Positions 1-13,483 of a DNA stretch of 64,000 nt are shown in pieces; position 1 is the first letter of the stretch; every line of letters begins with the position of its first letter. A program made the translations under genes and the position numbers. Source of the stretch: Erythrobasidium yunnanense. Its lineage: Eukaryota > Basidiomycota > Cystobasidiomycetes > Erythrobasidiales > Erythrobasidiaceae. The notes under the pieces are model-generated. The model saw only the letters and a list, made by a program, of their open reading frames with translations. It did not search any database and was not told where the DNA came from. The stretch covers positions 870,781 to 934,780 of the forward strand of contig BCJC01000008.1 in the NCBI GenBank assembly GCA_001600175.1. The letters run 5' to 3'.

Positions 1-1542
<1,542 letters not shown>

Positions 1543-1715
1543 ACTCGGTCGCCCGAAGTGCAGATTTTCCGAAAGCATGTAGTCGTTACTGCAGTATTCG
1601 CAACTATACCCTTGTTTTTAGCTACCTTCAATTGTCAGTAGCAAGTTTAGCAATGAAGCAGATTGTTCTTGTCTTAGCTACGCAGCGGCTGCAATGCAGC
1701 TCTCTCTGGTTCTAG

Positions 1716-3106
1716 CTACACAATACTGCCAACAACAGCATACAGGATGAAGTACCGACTTGCGGTCATAATGCTCGAAGACCACACTGTCGGATCAGAA
1801 ATATTCCAGCTATACTCCATCGCTATGAACAGCCCAAGCTTGACTGACGTAGGGAGCTTCGTTGACCACAGCAGAAACGGCAACTGGTGAAACTCCCATG
1901 CATAAAATTGACTGTGCAGACTGCGCGCACATAGCATGCCAGCCAAGTTGCAGATGAAGAACAGCGAGACAATCCAGTTCGGGTCTACATTTCTGGCGAC
2001 GGCTTCGTGTGGTCGTATAAGAGCTTGTCGAACAAAGGTATAAAGTCCACCAAAGCGACGCGTGTGTTTCGCTATCAGGAGAAGCAGAAGCGCCAAGTGT
2101 GTGAGCAGTAGGATCGCTGAAAAGGTTCGGCTCTGGAAAATGGGTTTCGAAACAAATCGCCAATTTGAAGATATATGATGCACAAATTGACGATGTAAGG
2201 GGTATGCTTGAGTTAGGTACGCCCGCCAGTTTGTAGCCAGGAACGGCAATCCGATTCCAGCCTGTATCGCTAGGATAAGGGCAAGATGTCGTGGTGTCTT
2301 CGACAGGCTTCTATATGTTACGAGCGAGACAACTACTGCAGGAGCCATGAGGAGCGCGTTCATTTTAACCGAAAGCGCCAGGCTATGCGAGTTGAATCAG
2401 CTGGCCGATGCTTACGTCTAAATTAATGGAGAAGTCTTACCTGTAAGCAATCGTGCCCATGTACCATCTTCTTGAGCTGTAGAGGTATATGCAGACATAG
2501 AGAAGAAGCATTACGAGACCATCGTTGAAGCATCGCAGCAGGTATATTGAATGGACGCGTTTCGACGATACCAGCAAGATGTACACCCAAGGCGGTACAG
2601 TCGGTAGACATATGCGGTAGAGTTTGATAACGATTGCGAGCGTTGCCAGATAGATGCCCAAAAAGACGTATTGAGCGACCCTGACATCCGATCCGTCTTG
2701 TCTGAACCTATGGAAGATTCGATAGAACCACAGGTGTCCAGCTGGATATTGTATTATACCCACGTAGGCGTACAGGTAGGAATAGTCATGTTGTCCTTGC
2801 AGCCAAAGCGAGACCTGATCCATGTATGCCGTGAAGTCGATATCCGTGACTGAAGATATTAAAGGTAAGCTGCGCCTACTTTGGAGTGGAAAGGAATGAT
2901 AGCGTGCATTTAATCCTCTTGATGATCAATAAGCACAAGGCGGCCTCGCCTGCAAGAAGGAGGTAGGCTATGTGGTGGGCATGTTTAGGATCGAAAAGTA
3001 GCGCCCAGGCCAGACGGACGGTGCTCTTGATGACAGTCATAGCAGATTGATCGTATACGCTGTAATATAGGGCCGAGCAGTCAGATAAGTAGTGTCGTCT
3101 GATCAT
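1716..3106 (-). CDS. ALG3: Dol-P-Man:Man5GlcNAc2-PP-Dol alpha-1,3-mannosyltransferase
   Basis: ER membrane mannosyltransferase that adds the first dolichol-phosphate-mannose-derived mannose to the lipid-linked oligosaccharide on the lumenal side (N-glycosylation). The three exon blocks match ALG3 along their whole length: an N-terminal block with HIAYLLLAGEAALCLLIIK, a middle block with DFTAYMDQV, YPAGHLWFYR, RVAQYVFLGIYLATL and SSKRVHSIYLLRCFNDG, and a C-terminal block with SVKMNALLMAP, GLPFL, HHISSNWRFV, LCARSLHSQFYAWEFHQLPF. Many hydrophobic helices fit a polytopic protein. The start is either the ATG at 3106 or the in-frame ATG at 3040 (MTVIKSTVRLAW), which is closer to the usual N-terminus. 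The first intron is best read as a GC-AG intron at 2850-2907, which restores the conserved FTDIDFTAYM stretch. A second intron of about 58 nt separates the middle and C-terminal blocks. Confidence 0.93.
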
Positions 3107-3565
3107 ACCCTTTGACAGCCACAGTCAGTCGGCGAGCTCGCGATGGGATCTACAGACGATGAGAACAAACACTTGAAGCACATGAGCGCTCAAAACGCGC
3201 TATACCACGGCAGACTGAGGTAAGTAACGATTCGAGCTGGTAAGTGGCTCAGGAACGGGGTGAGAACGAGCTAGCAAGTGATCAGCATGATTGAGGTTGT
3301 TAAGAAACGGTCAGCCAAGTTAAAAGAGCCATCTGAAAAGGGAGGTTTACGAGGGTATTGAAATGCATCTGGGTCTTTTGAGGCCAGAGCAGAGGCAGCA
3401 GGACAGCCGAATGACGGGTTCAGCACAGCGTAGGATCTGTTCGTATCGATCAGCTATTCAATCCTCGTTGTGCATCCATTTGCGTTTTCCGTTAGTCATT
3501 CTTCGACTTAGCCGTTTTCCGCTTGATTTGTGCCAACTCAGTGAACGACGAGGACGCTGCCCATC

Positions 3566-6500
3566 ATGTCGCAGGGCTATCCATCGCTGCTGCGTGAGCT
3601 GCCAGAACACAGCGAGAACAACAACGACGACGACTGATGACTGCCCGCAGGCTCCGAGGCCATGTCGTTGATCCAGCTCTACCTCCCGCAGGAATCAGCG
3701 CACGCTACAGTCGCTGAGCTGGGAGAACTAGGCCTCTTTCAAGCAAGAGATGTGCGCCATACCTCTCTCTCGTTTGCTGTGCTGGCGAGCTGCCATCGCT
3801 GAGACTTGTCGCCGTTGTCACAGCTCAATCCCGACGTCAACCCATTCCAGAAGACATTCGTATCAGATCTCAGAAGGCTAGACAACTTGGAGAGAGCCCT
3901 GCGCTTCCTTCAAGGCGAAATCGAGGATGCAGGATTGCCTGTGCGTCGCCATCGCATCATGGCATAAACCTCGAACACTTGCTAATCTGCATGGGTACTC
4001 AGGTCCGACCATTCGAAGAGACACAGTTCATCCTCAGCCAGAGACCAGGACCTGAGCTCGTCGACGAGCTCGAGCCGCGACTCAAGCAGAACGAAGACAG
4101 GCTCAGACAGCTTCGAGACAACTGGGACAGCATCAGATCAAGAGCGCTCGAATTGGAAGAAGCTAGACATGTCTTGCAAGAGACCGCCGTCTTCTTCAGA
4201 CAGGCAGAGAACAATGTATCTGCAATCATGGACGATGGCGGCAGAAACAGCTTCGACGAAGGCACTGCGCCACTCCTGGAGAATGCCCTAGAGCACGGTA
4301 CTACTGCTGAGCAGAGCGGATTCGGAGGCATGACCTTAGAGTAGGCACCTTGTTCAGAGTCCGCACATCCAGTACGCAAGCTAACATTCGCCCCTGCTAC
4401 ACAGATTCGTGTCTGGCACAATCGACCGAGCTCGTATGGGTACAGTCGAGCGTGTCCTCTGGCGAGTCCTTCGAGGCAATCTATACATGAACTACGCCGA
4501 GTGAGTCGCACGACAACTCATTCTCCAGCTAAAGCTCACGCATTGGCTTGACAGGATCGAGACACCCTTCAAGGAACCAGCAAAGGCTTCAAGCGGTGCC
4601 AGCACTCGCGAAGTTCAGAAGAACGTCTTCATCATCTTTGCTCACGGCAGCGAGCTTCTCGACAAGATCCGCAGAATCAGCGAATCTCTCGGCGCTACAC
4701 TCTACAACATCGACAGCGATGCAGACAAGCGTAACGACAAGCTTCGCGAAGTCAATGCACGCATCGAAGAAGTCTCTCAGATCCTTCACGAAACCGAGAC
4801 GACCCGACGCACCGAGCTCATGAAGATTGCTGAGAGCATCACTGCCTGGTGGGGATGTGTACGCAAGGAGAAGCTCATCTACCACACGATGAATCATTTC
4901 CAGTACGACAAAGGCAGATCCACCTTGATTGCCGAAGGTTGGGTACCTACTCGTGACATCCCTCGAGTACAGCTCGCTCTTCGCAGCGCTACAGAGAACC
5001 AAGGTGGCTCAATGCCAGCTGTTCTACACGAGCTGTCAGGAACCAGCAAAGATCCACCTACCTTCCATCGCACCAACAAGTTCACTGAAGGTTTCCAAGC
5101 CATCATCGATGCATACGGCATTGCTTCATATCAAGAAATCAATCCAGGTCTCTTCACTGTCATCACCTTCCCTTTCCTGTTCGCTGTCATGTTTGGAGAT
5201 ATCGGTCACGGTTTTCTTATGGCTCTGGCTGCTGGAATGCTTATTCTCTACGAGCGTAAGATCGGTAAAGGCTTTGGCAACGAGATTCTCGATACCTTCT
5301 ACTTTGGTCGAGTGAGTCTAATTGCCTTCTCTCCACTTTTCAACACAGGCTGAAGTGTCTCCTTGCAGTACATCATCTTCCTGATGGGCCTCTTTGCAAT
5401 CTATACCGGAGCTCTTTACAACGATATCTTCTCAAGATCCCTTACCTTCGCCAAGTCTGGCTGGGACTGGCCTCGCGGAGAGGGTGTCATCAGTGCTGTG
5501 TCGAACGGAGGCGTATATCCTTTCGGTATCGATCCCGCTTGGCATGGTACCGACAACAACTTGATCTTCACCAACTCGCTCAAGATGAAAATGTCCGTCA
5601 TCATAGGAGTCATTCACGTAAGTCGGCTTCCTTACAGGTGCTACATCACGCAACGCTAAACTTCTTCTTCCGTTGTCGCAGATGTCCTTTGCTATCTGTC
5701 TCCAAGTGCCAAACTTCCGACACTTTGGAAAGAAGTTCTCGATTTGGGCAGAATGGCTACCCCAGATCCTCTTCATGGAGTGCATCTTTGGTTATTTAGT
5801 CCTTACAATCCTCTACAAGTGGTCTGTCGACTGGGCGAGTGCTGGTCGAAACCCGCCAAGTTTGCTGAACATGCTTATCGTGAGTGTGCGGATCCGGCGC
5901 ACTTAGACTTGAGCTGATATGATCTCCAGTATATGTTCTTATCTCCTGGAACAATCGACGATCCTCTCTATGCTGGTCAAGCGTTTGTGCAAACAGTCTT
6001 ATTGCTGGTGGCTCTTATCTGTGTTCCTTGGATGCTGTGTGTCAAGCCATATATCCTTTGGAAGGAGAACAAGAAGATTGTGGAGCAAGGCTACAGCCAC
6101 CTCGGAGGTGCTACTGGAGGACGTGCCTACGACGAAGACTACGAGGCCGACGAAGATGGTCCAGACCGCGATGATCCAGATGCCATGCAGAATGCCAGAG
6201 TTTCGGCAAATGGCCAGACAGGTACCAACGGTACTAACGGACACGAGCAGATGAGCGAGGAACACGTAAGTTTGCCACCAGTCAATCTTGCTATCGAGCT
6301 GACCAAGACCATGTTAACAGAAGGACGAGTTCGAATTTGGAGAGATCGCAATCCATCAAGTCATCCACACTATTGAATTCTGCTTGGGATGTATCTCAAA
6401 CACTGCATCTTACCTGCGTCTTTGGGCTGTAAGTCCATTTTGTGTTATGATAGGCTGCAGAAAGCTTGCTGACAATTCCGATGTATGATTCATTGACAAT

Positions 6501-6968
6501 ACAGCTATCGTTAGCACACGCTCAGTTAGTTAGCATAGCCGACACGCCCGAACTGTCCTGACGTTTCTTTCTCCTAGATTGTCCGAGGTACTGTGGACTA
6601 TGACAATCAACCAGGCATTCTTCTTTGAGGGAGCTACTGGAGTCATTGTCATGGTTATCGCCTTCGCGATGTGGTTCACGCTCTCGAGTAAGCCACGCCA
6701 CCGGGTTGCCGTGCCTGGCAATAGCTAAACATCAATCCACAGTCGCTATCCTCATTGTGATGGAGGGCTTGAGCGCCTTCCTCCATGCGCTTAGACTACA
6801 GTCAGCTTCTATTCTGACTGTTCACCGCGACTGTCTTGCTGATTTTTGCTTTTGCTTTCTTCTCCCCTTCTTCTCATCAGCTGGGTCGAGTTCAATGGCA
6901 AGTTTTACGAAGGCGCTGGTACTGCCTTTACTCCACTCTCGTTTGCAAACATCGACGAAGATGAATAG
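3566..6968 (+). CDS. VPH1: V-type proton ATPase subunit a (Vo, 100-116 kDa)
   Basis: Membrane subunit of the vacuolar H+-ATPase that forms the two proton half-channels against the c-ring; acts on vacuole/endosome membranes (Vph1/Stv1 family). The first exon gives MSQGYPSLL; it splices to [15 protein letters not shown] and then [17 protein letters not shown]. The N-terminal cytosolic half includes a coiled region around 4100-4300 and [11 protein letters not shown]. The membrane half has [38 protein letters not shown]-like [12 protein letters not shown], and the signature [20 protein letters not shown] holding the arginine known to be essential in yeast. That signature is spread over three exons, the middle one only 20 nt (6505-6524). 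The end is NIDEDE then TAG at 6966-6968. About 12 introns of 50-100 nt. Whether it serves vacuole or Golgi cannot be told. Confidence 0.96.
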
Positions 6969-7336
6969 ATATGTGATTATGAGGACGCCGCGGCAGCTGT
7001 TCTTAGAAGAACATCTCAAAGCAACTGAAGAAAAGAAAGTACGCTGGAAGAGAGACAGGGAGTACTTGAGGTGAATCAGCAGCACTGCATTCTGCAGAAC
7101 CTCATACGGTATGAGATTTTCGCGCCTGTTGGTCGGAGAATCCCCTTCAACCAGCCTGGCAGTTTTTCCAACGCATACTGCATGACGTTTCACTTCTCCC
7201 GCAACTCTGTCTTTCAATGGCTGAAAACTGACCCGGCATCTACTGCCATTGATTGCTTTGCAAATTATAGTTCATCGAGCAATAGCAGATGCTTTCCTTA
7301 CAGCCCAACTGCTTTATATCTCGGCTTTGCGATTCG
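6969..7336. other. Convergent 3' intergenic stretch
   Basis: This gap lies between the stop of the V-ATPase gene (+) and the stop of an unrecognised gene (-), so it should hold two 3' UTRs. It contains open frames but none with recognisable protein features, no tRNA-like hairpins and no repeats that I can see. Confidence 0.5.
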
Positions 7337-8434
7337 TTACTTAGCTGCTTGGACTACCTTCTTGTCCTTCTTATGCTTCTTGCGGTCGACCCCCTCTTCA
7401 TCAATCTTCTCTCCCTGATCTTCGCTTATCTTGATGGCTCTTTTCTTCTTATTATCAGAGTCGAGCAGTGCCTTGCTGCTCGTGGTCGACGGTCCAGCGT
7501 CTGCTTTGACGGCTGTTTTACTTCTAGGAGAGTGTGGCATCAGAGGCGACGGCTCGGTGTCAACCTGATACAATTCATTGTCAGGCACGGCCCCGTACTG
7601 TGCGTGTGACCTGTTAGTCGACTCATTTGCTTAGAGGCAGCAGACAGGTCGGGTAGCTTTTCGTCCTCGCTGTCACAACCCATCACACCGTTTTTGTTGC
7701 TGACAGAGCTATCTCCACGATGTTGCTTGATGGATAATGTTAGCTGATGTTTCAACATCATGTGTTGTAGTTGCGACTTACTCCTGCTATTTCAGCACTA
7801 GCATCGACAGCTGCTCTCCAGGCATTGAGCGCGGCGCTGTACATGTCGGCGATCATTCTGTTTCGCTTGTTCTGGGCTCCAGATGCTGGGTTGACGGGCG
7901 ATGGAACTTGGCTGGCTTGATATGCCTCGTCCAGCGTGAGAGGAGGGCCTCCGGAGAGAATGTGATAGGAGCGGCCATGAAATGCGCAGTGTTGTCTGAT
8001 GAGAGAAGAGAAGAGAAAAGTCAACAATTGAGAGTGTAAGGCGAAGCGACGCAGCTCACAAATCTTGGCCGCTGAGGTCGCGTCCCCCTGAAAACAAGGC
8101 GCGTTGAGGAGTTTTGGGGAGGAAGACGTCGAATTGCGTCAAGACAAAGTCATCTTCAGGCTAACCTACCATTCGCACTGAAACGAACCAAAGTTTCCGT
8201 TCTACTCTCTTCTTGCATTGGCCAAAGTCGCGCTCGTTCTTGGCTCAGCTCAGCCGCGATGTCTTTACCAGCAGACACATCTTTCTTCATCATGGAACGA
8301 ACTCTCTTTTCATGACGGACTGACTCTTCACTCAGATAGAGAGGAGATTGACATTGCAAAGTCGTGTATAACAAAGTCCAAGAACAGTACACAGCGTGGT
8401 GCAAGAAGAGAGCGAACCTTCGTATCGTAACCAA
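7337..8434 (-). CDS. Unrecognised intron-rich gene with Lys-rich C-terminus
   Basis: I do not recognise the family. The chain of open segments on the minus strand is bounded by plausible splice sites. An N-terminal exon carries DVSAGKDIAAELSQERARLW and ESRTETLVRFSANG. A tiny exon follows (GRDLSGQD), then an exon with CAFHGRSYHILSGGPPLTLD, EAYQASQVPSP and RNRMIADMYSAALNAWRAA. A serine-rich exon (DSEDEKLPDLSAASKQMSRL) leads to a last exon ending in a basic tail (DRKKHKKDKKVVQAAK) that resembles a nuclear localisation signal. The ATG at 8434 opens a hydrophobic leader that looks unlikely; the MMKKDVS start near 8300 fits better. Only 14 bp separate the 8434 ATG from the stop of the upstream minus-strand gene. 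The junction before the last exon is unresolved. Real gene likely; structure uncertain. Confidence 0.5.
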
Positions 8435-8448
8435 ATATCACCTGCAAG

Positions 8449-10981
8449 TTACTTCGAAGACGACCGGCTGACTGCGAACACGCCGATGACAGCGACAGCC
8501 AAGAAAGCAATAGCTGCTGGCAGGACCATCTCCTTCTGCAAGAAGCCTAGGACAAGCTCGTCCTTGTCTGCTGAGCTTGCTTTCTTCGCCGGTCTCCGCT
8601 TTGGTTGGGCCACATCGCTGTCAGCCTTGTTGGCCTGCCCATCCTCGTCATCATCGTCCTCCTCTTCATGAACGATCTTCAATGTCTTCTTCTTCTCCTG
8701 AACTTGTTGCTCGGTGCTGGAAGCGATTGCATCCTCCCATCCTTTACCACCCTTAATGATGAGCAGAACTCTATCTTTGCCCTGCTTCCGGGCCGTCTTG
8801 ACAGAGTCTTCGAGATCATGGTCTGATCCCATCAGTACCAGATCACCATCATCGTCCGTGTAGTTGACGTTGAACTCGCTTGGATCGACCACGATTCCAG
8901 TCTCTACTGCCTTCGTAGCGTTGTGCTGGATGAAGAACGGATCGGAAGCTAGCTTGCCATTGATGATGTCTCTGACGGTAGAGAAGTTGTCGTAACGAGC
9001 TACGAAACGGTGGGTTGTGCCGGAGGGGGAGTTGAACTTGAAGAGGTAGGTACCATCGTCTGCAGGCAATGGCGCAGCAACAGCGCTTGCAGTAGTAGAA
9101 GCGGCTTTACCCGCTTGCTTCGTCGCCCTTTTACCCAATTCACTCATCTCGTCCTCATCGTTGACCACGCTTGCTGAGTCATTGGGATGGATCTCCGAAG
9201 GCGATATGGACCCATTACCAAATTGCGAGTCATGTCGTAGATGCTTAGGCAGGGATTGCGATGGTGTCTGTGGCGCTACTGAAGAAGCAGGAGCTTGCGA
9301 GTCTGAAACGACAGACTCGGTATCGCCGTCTGCCGATTGGCCAGCGAAAGAGGAGAAGAAGCGGGACCATAGAGGTCCGCCAGCAGCATCACCATCCTGC
9401 TCTGAGCCGATCGAAGAAACCTGCGAATCATAATCTTAGCAAGAAGTTATAATAGGAATGGGTGAACGGACGCACCTGCTCTAAAGTAGCATAGGTAAGC
9501 TTGAGCACATCCACACAACCGACGAGTGTGCCGTCTTCTTCAACGACAGGCAGGTTGAGGAAGCGACCGTCTGCCGACCATCGGCATTAGCGAATTCTCG
9601 GGCAGATGTCTCGATCCCGACATACCGTTCATCTTGCGCAACGCTTGCTGGATGCTGAGTGTTGGCAGGCCAGTATCAGGATGAGGAGTCATTACTCTGA
9701 CGACAGAGCATGTCTTGCTATCCAATCCAGCAGCGATGACTCTTAGAACCACGTCCTTGCTGGTGAAAATACCAGCCAGTTTGCCCGAGTCTTCCAGCAC
9801 ACAGACAGCTGTTGTCTTGTTCTCCCTCATCAATCTCGCAGCATCTCTGACGGACGTCTTGACGGACACCGTAACTGCTCTCGTCCGAGCATCCAAAATG
9901 GAGCCTAGATCCGGGAAGGACATCTTCTCACGCAGTTGTTCGACGTAGGTCATCAATCCGTTCGCACCGGAGAACCCACCATTTCCAGGTCCCCATTCTG
10001 ATTGAACACCTTCGAGGGCGGCATACAGCTTCTGGGAAGATCCATACGCGCGTTCAAGCTTCTCGAGCGACTCGTGGAAGACCTTCGTGATGTCGAGAAG
10101 ACCGACGACGTCCCCTTCTTCGTTACAGACAGGCTGAAACCACATCAATTAGCCTGATACGCGTAGATCAGACAAAGTTACGTGAGCTCACCAGATGCCG
10201 GAAACCGCGTGAGACCATCGTCTGAAGAGCATCTGTAGCTGATGTAGTATCTCTCGTCACCATTGGGTTCGGCGTCATGATCTGCTGTACTTGGGTGTTC
10301 CTAGGGTCGAGGCCATCTCCCACGACCCTGAAAGCGAGATCTTTGGCGGTGAAGATACCGCACAGATGCTCATCATCATCGACGACGAGTACACAGTCTG
10401 TCCTCTTCGCGGCGCACAGCTGGGACGCGTCGGCAACGCTGATGTGCTGAGGTACGGTGAGTGCCGGTGATGGTCTTAGGGCAGATACAGTTCCAGCAGC
10501 GTGTCTTGAAGTTGTTCTGCTCATTCCATCGCCGCCTGCATTGCGCCTCGACGAGCCAGCTCCTCCCGGTGTTCCTCTGTTGTTGTTTCCTGCAGGTTGC
10601 GGGCCATCTCGCTTTGGAGTACCGCGCTTCTTGGCCAGATCCGACTCTATCTTCTTGCGAATGGCCTGCAATAGCTCATTAGCTTATCTGTTGAGCGTAT
10701 GATATGCGAACCTGGACGCACCTCGTCGCGCTTGTTCTGGCGTCGTCGAGTTTCCTGATTGATGGACGCAGAATGGACGTAGGATGGTCATGTAGGTGCA
10801 TGGTAAGCATATCAATCCAGTTGCGACCGTTTGCGAACGCGTTTTCGCGCACCGAAAGCTGGCTCATGCCGTCAGATGATCCAGCAGCAGATTCGACGTT
10901 GATGCTGGGAGTAGATGTAGATGTATTGACGTTTCTGCTGCTGCTGCTGCTCGTGTAGGTTGGGATGCGACTGCTCGACAT
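8449..10981 (-). CDS. CBS- and PB1-domain membrane protein (Mug70-like)
   Basis: Multi-domain protein of the fungal CBS-PB1 family, to which S. pombe Mug70 belongs. Order: Ser-rich N-terminus (MSSSRIPTYTSSSSSR); basic segment ETRRRQNKRDE then AIRKKIESDLAKKRG; four CBS repeats in two pairs, seen as CVLVVDDDEHLCGIFTAKDL, PVCNEEGDVVGLLDIT, AVCVLEDSGKLAGIFTSKDV and LPVVEEDGTLVGCVDVLKL; an acidic/serine linker; a PB1 domain (TYLFKFNSPSGTTHRFVARY, VNYTDDDGDLVLMGSDHDLE); and a single C-terminal membrane helix (VLPAAIAFLAVAVIGVFAVS). CBS pairs usually bind adenine nucleotides and PB1 mediates pairing with other PB1 proteins. The tail helix suggests anchoring to an internal membrane. Introns join the blocks cleanly, for example LRKMN to DGRFLNLP. 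Function in fungi is poorly defined; domain calls are secure. Confidence 0.88.
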
Positions 10982-11700
10982 GCGAACAGCGACTTGTTCA
11001 GATCAGAGGGACAAGGCAGGGCAAGGCAATAACACACAAAGAACAGCAAATGTAGGGGTGTAAGATGTGCAGAATACGATGAAATATACGACAAATCGAT
11101 GCAGAATCATCCCTTGTTGATGGCCCTCCAGCTCAGATCTAGCTTTTCATCGTGATTTCTTCAAGTTTTGCAGGTTGCTTCTGCTCCATGTCGTCGAATA
11201 GTCGCAAACAGCACAGCGACGGATGGTCAATGCATCCATAACATCGACGCAGTCATCCCTCATGGCGTATATCCTCACTCTCTTCTGCTACCCTCACGCT
11301 GCGCTGGTCCCCCGTCCTGCTTCCCTAAACTCGTAAAAGCTTGAACGGCGTGGACAGGCAGCAGAGAATGGCAGAGAGAATACACCTCACATTCTCACAA
11401 GATGAACCAAATGACAACAATATATATGAATTTCTTCATCCAAGCCCTAGGGCTATGCGGATAGAATTCACTTCAGAGCTTTTTAATCCTGATTCAAATA
11501 CATAACTCCTACTCCCTTTCTATTCTCACACTCGGTGTGCATACTACCTGTGATATATTGTGTCATGTCAGTCTGAGCGGCAGCTGCAAATTCGATAATC
11601 ATATTTCGCTCGTCACAAAAAAGTCCGTTGGCTCTATTGCATCAACTCCGATAGTCTAATGTGATTGCTATTGCGGTGATGACGACTGTACGACGCTTGC
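10982..11700. other. Intergenic region upstream of the CBS/PB1 gene
   Basis: Both flanking genes are on the minus strand, so this 719-bp stretch is the promoter and 5' leader of the CBS/PB1 gene plus the 3' end of nothing on its left except the start of the next gene's 3' UTR. It is locally A/T-rich around 11420-11530 with an alternating TATATAT run near 11421. No gene, RNA or repeat array seen. Confidence 0.4.
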
Positions 11701-13038
11701 TCACTGCAAGACTAGCCGCTTGTCTGCGCTGCCCCGATCGAGCAGCAGGACCTCCTGCGACAGCTCGATAGGCCACACCTTGCCCAGTATAGTCTCCAGT
11801 GTGATCAACAGCGGACTCTTCCATAGATCCAGCTTCATATCCTCCGTTTGACTGATGCTCTCCAGCGGCAGACTTTTCATGATCTTGAACCCGTTACTCA
11901 GCGCTCCACCCCTCAATGCCTTCTGCGTCTTTGGCTCTACGAGCAGGAGTATCTGATCCACCGCATCCACGGCAGTCGTCTTTGAGAATGCAGCATTAAT
12001 AGCCATCTTGAGCAGATAATCCTCGACTCGAGGGATGCTCTTGAATGTATCTGATACGCAGAAATGGCGAAGTTCGGCGACTTGCTTGCTGGATGATGAT
12101 ATACTCGAGAGTACATCTTTGGTGCCTGTAGCCTCAAAGTCGCTACCTTCAAGCTGACGCGAGTAGAGCGATGTCTTGGCCAGTTCTGCGGGAATATCGT
12201 TGATAGCTTGGACTATCGCGCCATTCGCAGTGGGCTGAGTAGCAGCTTGGTCCGTGTTCGAGTGTCTGAACAGGGCCATGTCTCTTGCATCCTCGTCATC
12301 CGCCTGAATAACTTCCTTCTGCTCCACTTTCGCCGCTGGCTCTTCCAGATCGGCGTCTTGGAGCACCCTGATCTCCCTGGTCGATAGATAAAGTGGCATT
12401 AGTCTTCCTTCTATGTAGCATGTAGCAATATTACAATTTGAAACTGACCTTCCTGGATTCCGCGCATCCAAAGCAAAGCACGCTGCGATTTCCTTCTCAA
12501 ACTCCAGTACCCAGAATGAGCTCTGTTTGCTTCCTTCTCCCTTGTAGTACTGGGCTATATCCAGCAGATCTGCCTGTCTGACTTGGCGTTCTGCCAATCT
12601 AACGTAGATTCTTCTGTGGAGCCAGTATGCGAGTCCGAAGAAGTTTGCAACGATGAAAGCTACAGCGGGTACACCGTTTATGCCTGTTGCGACATAGTCT
12701 TCCCATCTGTAGTTGTTTTCCAGCTCTTCTCGGACAGCCAGGTGAGTGAGGAAGAAGTTATGATAGAGGAAGTAGAGGGCGCTGGAAGCCAGTGCGACGA
12801 TACTGGATGCAACGATGGGATGTGTGAGGAAGAGGATGTTGGCTGTGGTGATACGTGGAAGGATGGAGCCCTTGACGAGGACAGGAATGAACGGAGCATC
12901 TGTTGTTGGATTGTAAGGTCTCAGAATTGAGCGTGGTGCAGGACCAGTAGGAGCATCTTCTTGCTGCATTCTTGCTGCTATCTTCACGCAGTCCTGCCCG
13001 AAAGAGTCAGTCGGCAGGAGGGCAAGGAGTGAAAACAA
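11701..13038 (-). CDS. Two-TM ER membrane protein, Pho86-like / GNAT-like
   Basis: About 420-445 residues. After a proline-rich head (SILRPYNPTTDAPFIPVLVK) come two membrane helices, around HPIVASSIVALASSALYFLY and GVPAVAFIVANFFGLAYWL, then a soluble domain with a GNAT-like look: SFWVLEFEKEIAACFALDA, later VAELRHFCVSDTFKSIPRVE and DYLLKMAINAAFSK. This arrangement resembles fungal Pho86, the ER factor needed for export of the phosphate transporter Pho84; that match is from memory of the architecture, not an alignment. A 72-nt segment at 12377-12448 starts GTCAGT and ends CGACCAG on the minus strand and is probably an intron although it has no in-frame stop. The start is ATG 13038 or, more simply, the in-frame MQQEDAPTGP at 12969. 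Catalytic residues were not identified. Confidence 0.65.
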   Translation of the reverse strand: MFSLLALLPTDSFGQDCVKIAARMQQEDAPTGPAPRSILRPYNPTTDAPFIPVLVKGSILPRITTANILFLTHPIVASSIVALASSALYFLYHNFFLTHLAVREELENNYRWEDYVATGINGVPAVAFIVANFFGLAYWLHRRIYVRLAERQVRQADLLDIAQYYKGEGSKQSSFWVLEFEKEIAACFALDARNPGRSVSNCNIATCYIEGRLMPLYLSTREIRVLQDADLEEPAAKVEQKEVIQADDEDARDMALFRHSNTDQAATQPTANGAIVQAINDIPAELAKTSLYSRQLEGSDFEATGTKDVLSSISSSSKQVAELRHFCVSDTFKSIPRVEDYLLKMAINAAFSKTTAVDAVDQILLLVEPKTQKALRGGALSNGFKIMKSLPLESISQTEDMKLDLWKSPLLITLETILGKVWPIELSQEVLLLDRGSADKRLVLQ

Positions 13039-13483
13039 GAACCGAAATCTGCAAGCTCTGGACCATGCCTTATAGCTTTACAATCTATGCACTCGCTACA
13101 GCTTCTCTTGCTTCTCTGCGCCTTCTTCTCTTGATTCAGCCCGAAGACAGAGTCACGTGACTGGCAGAAGAAGCAATCAATGGCGATAGAATACATTGGA
13201 GACTACTGACTTGCTGTAAGATACCTACCTGATATCTATTTCGACCTCTATACATTCTGATGAGAGAGCCAGCTTGATTTGAGCTTTCCAGGACGAATCG
13301 CGGTGAAGTCAGTTTTTTTGACGAAAGCATCTAGCTTTTGGCGTTCTAGATACATGATAGTCATACGTATAGCTCCTCTGAAGGATACTATTGCATCGCC
13401 GAGCCCGTGCGAACGTGTTCAGCCAGCTTGCCAGGTGTCAGATCAGGCTTAGCTTTTGTACAACACCTTATATCATTACCACA

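Noticed and set aside
2847-2880. A 30-nt GT-AG intron in ALG3
   Set aside because: It leaves the next exon in the wrong frame and is shorter than any other intron here; the 58-nt GC-AG reading restores the conserved protein.
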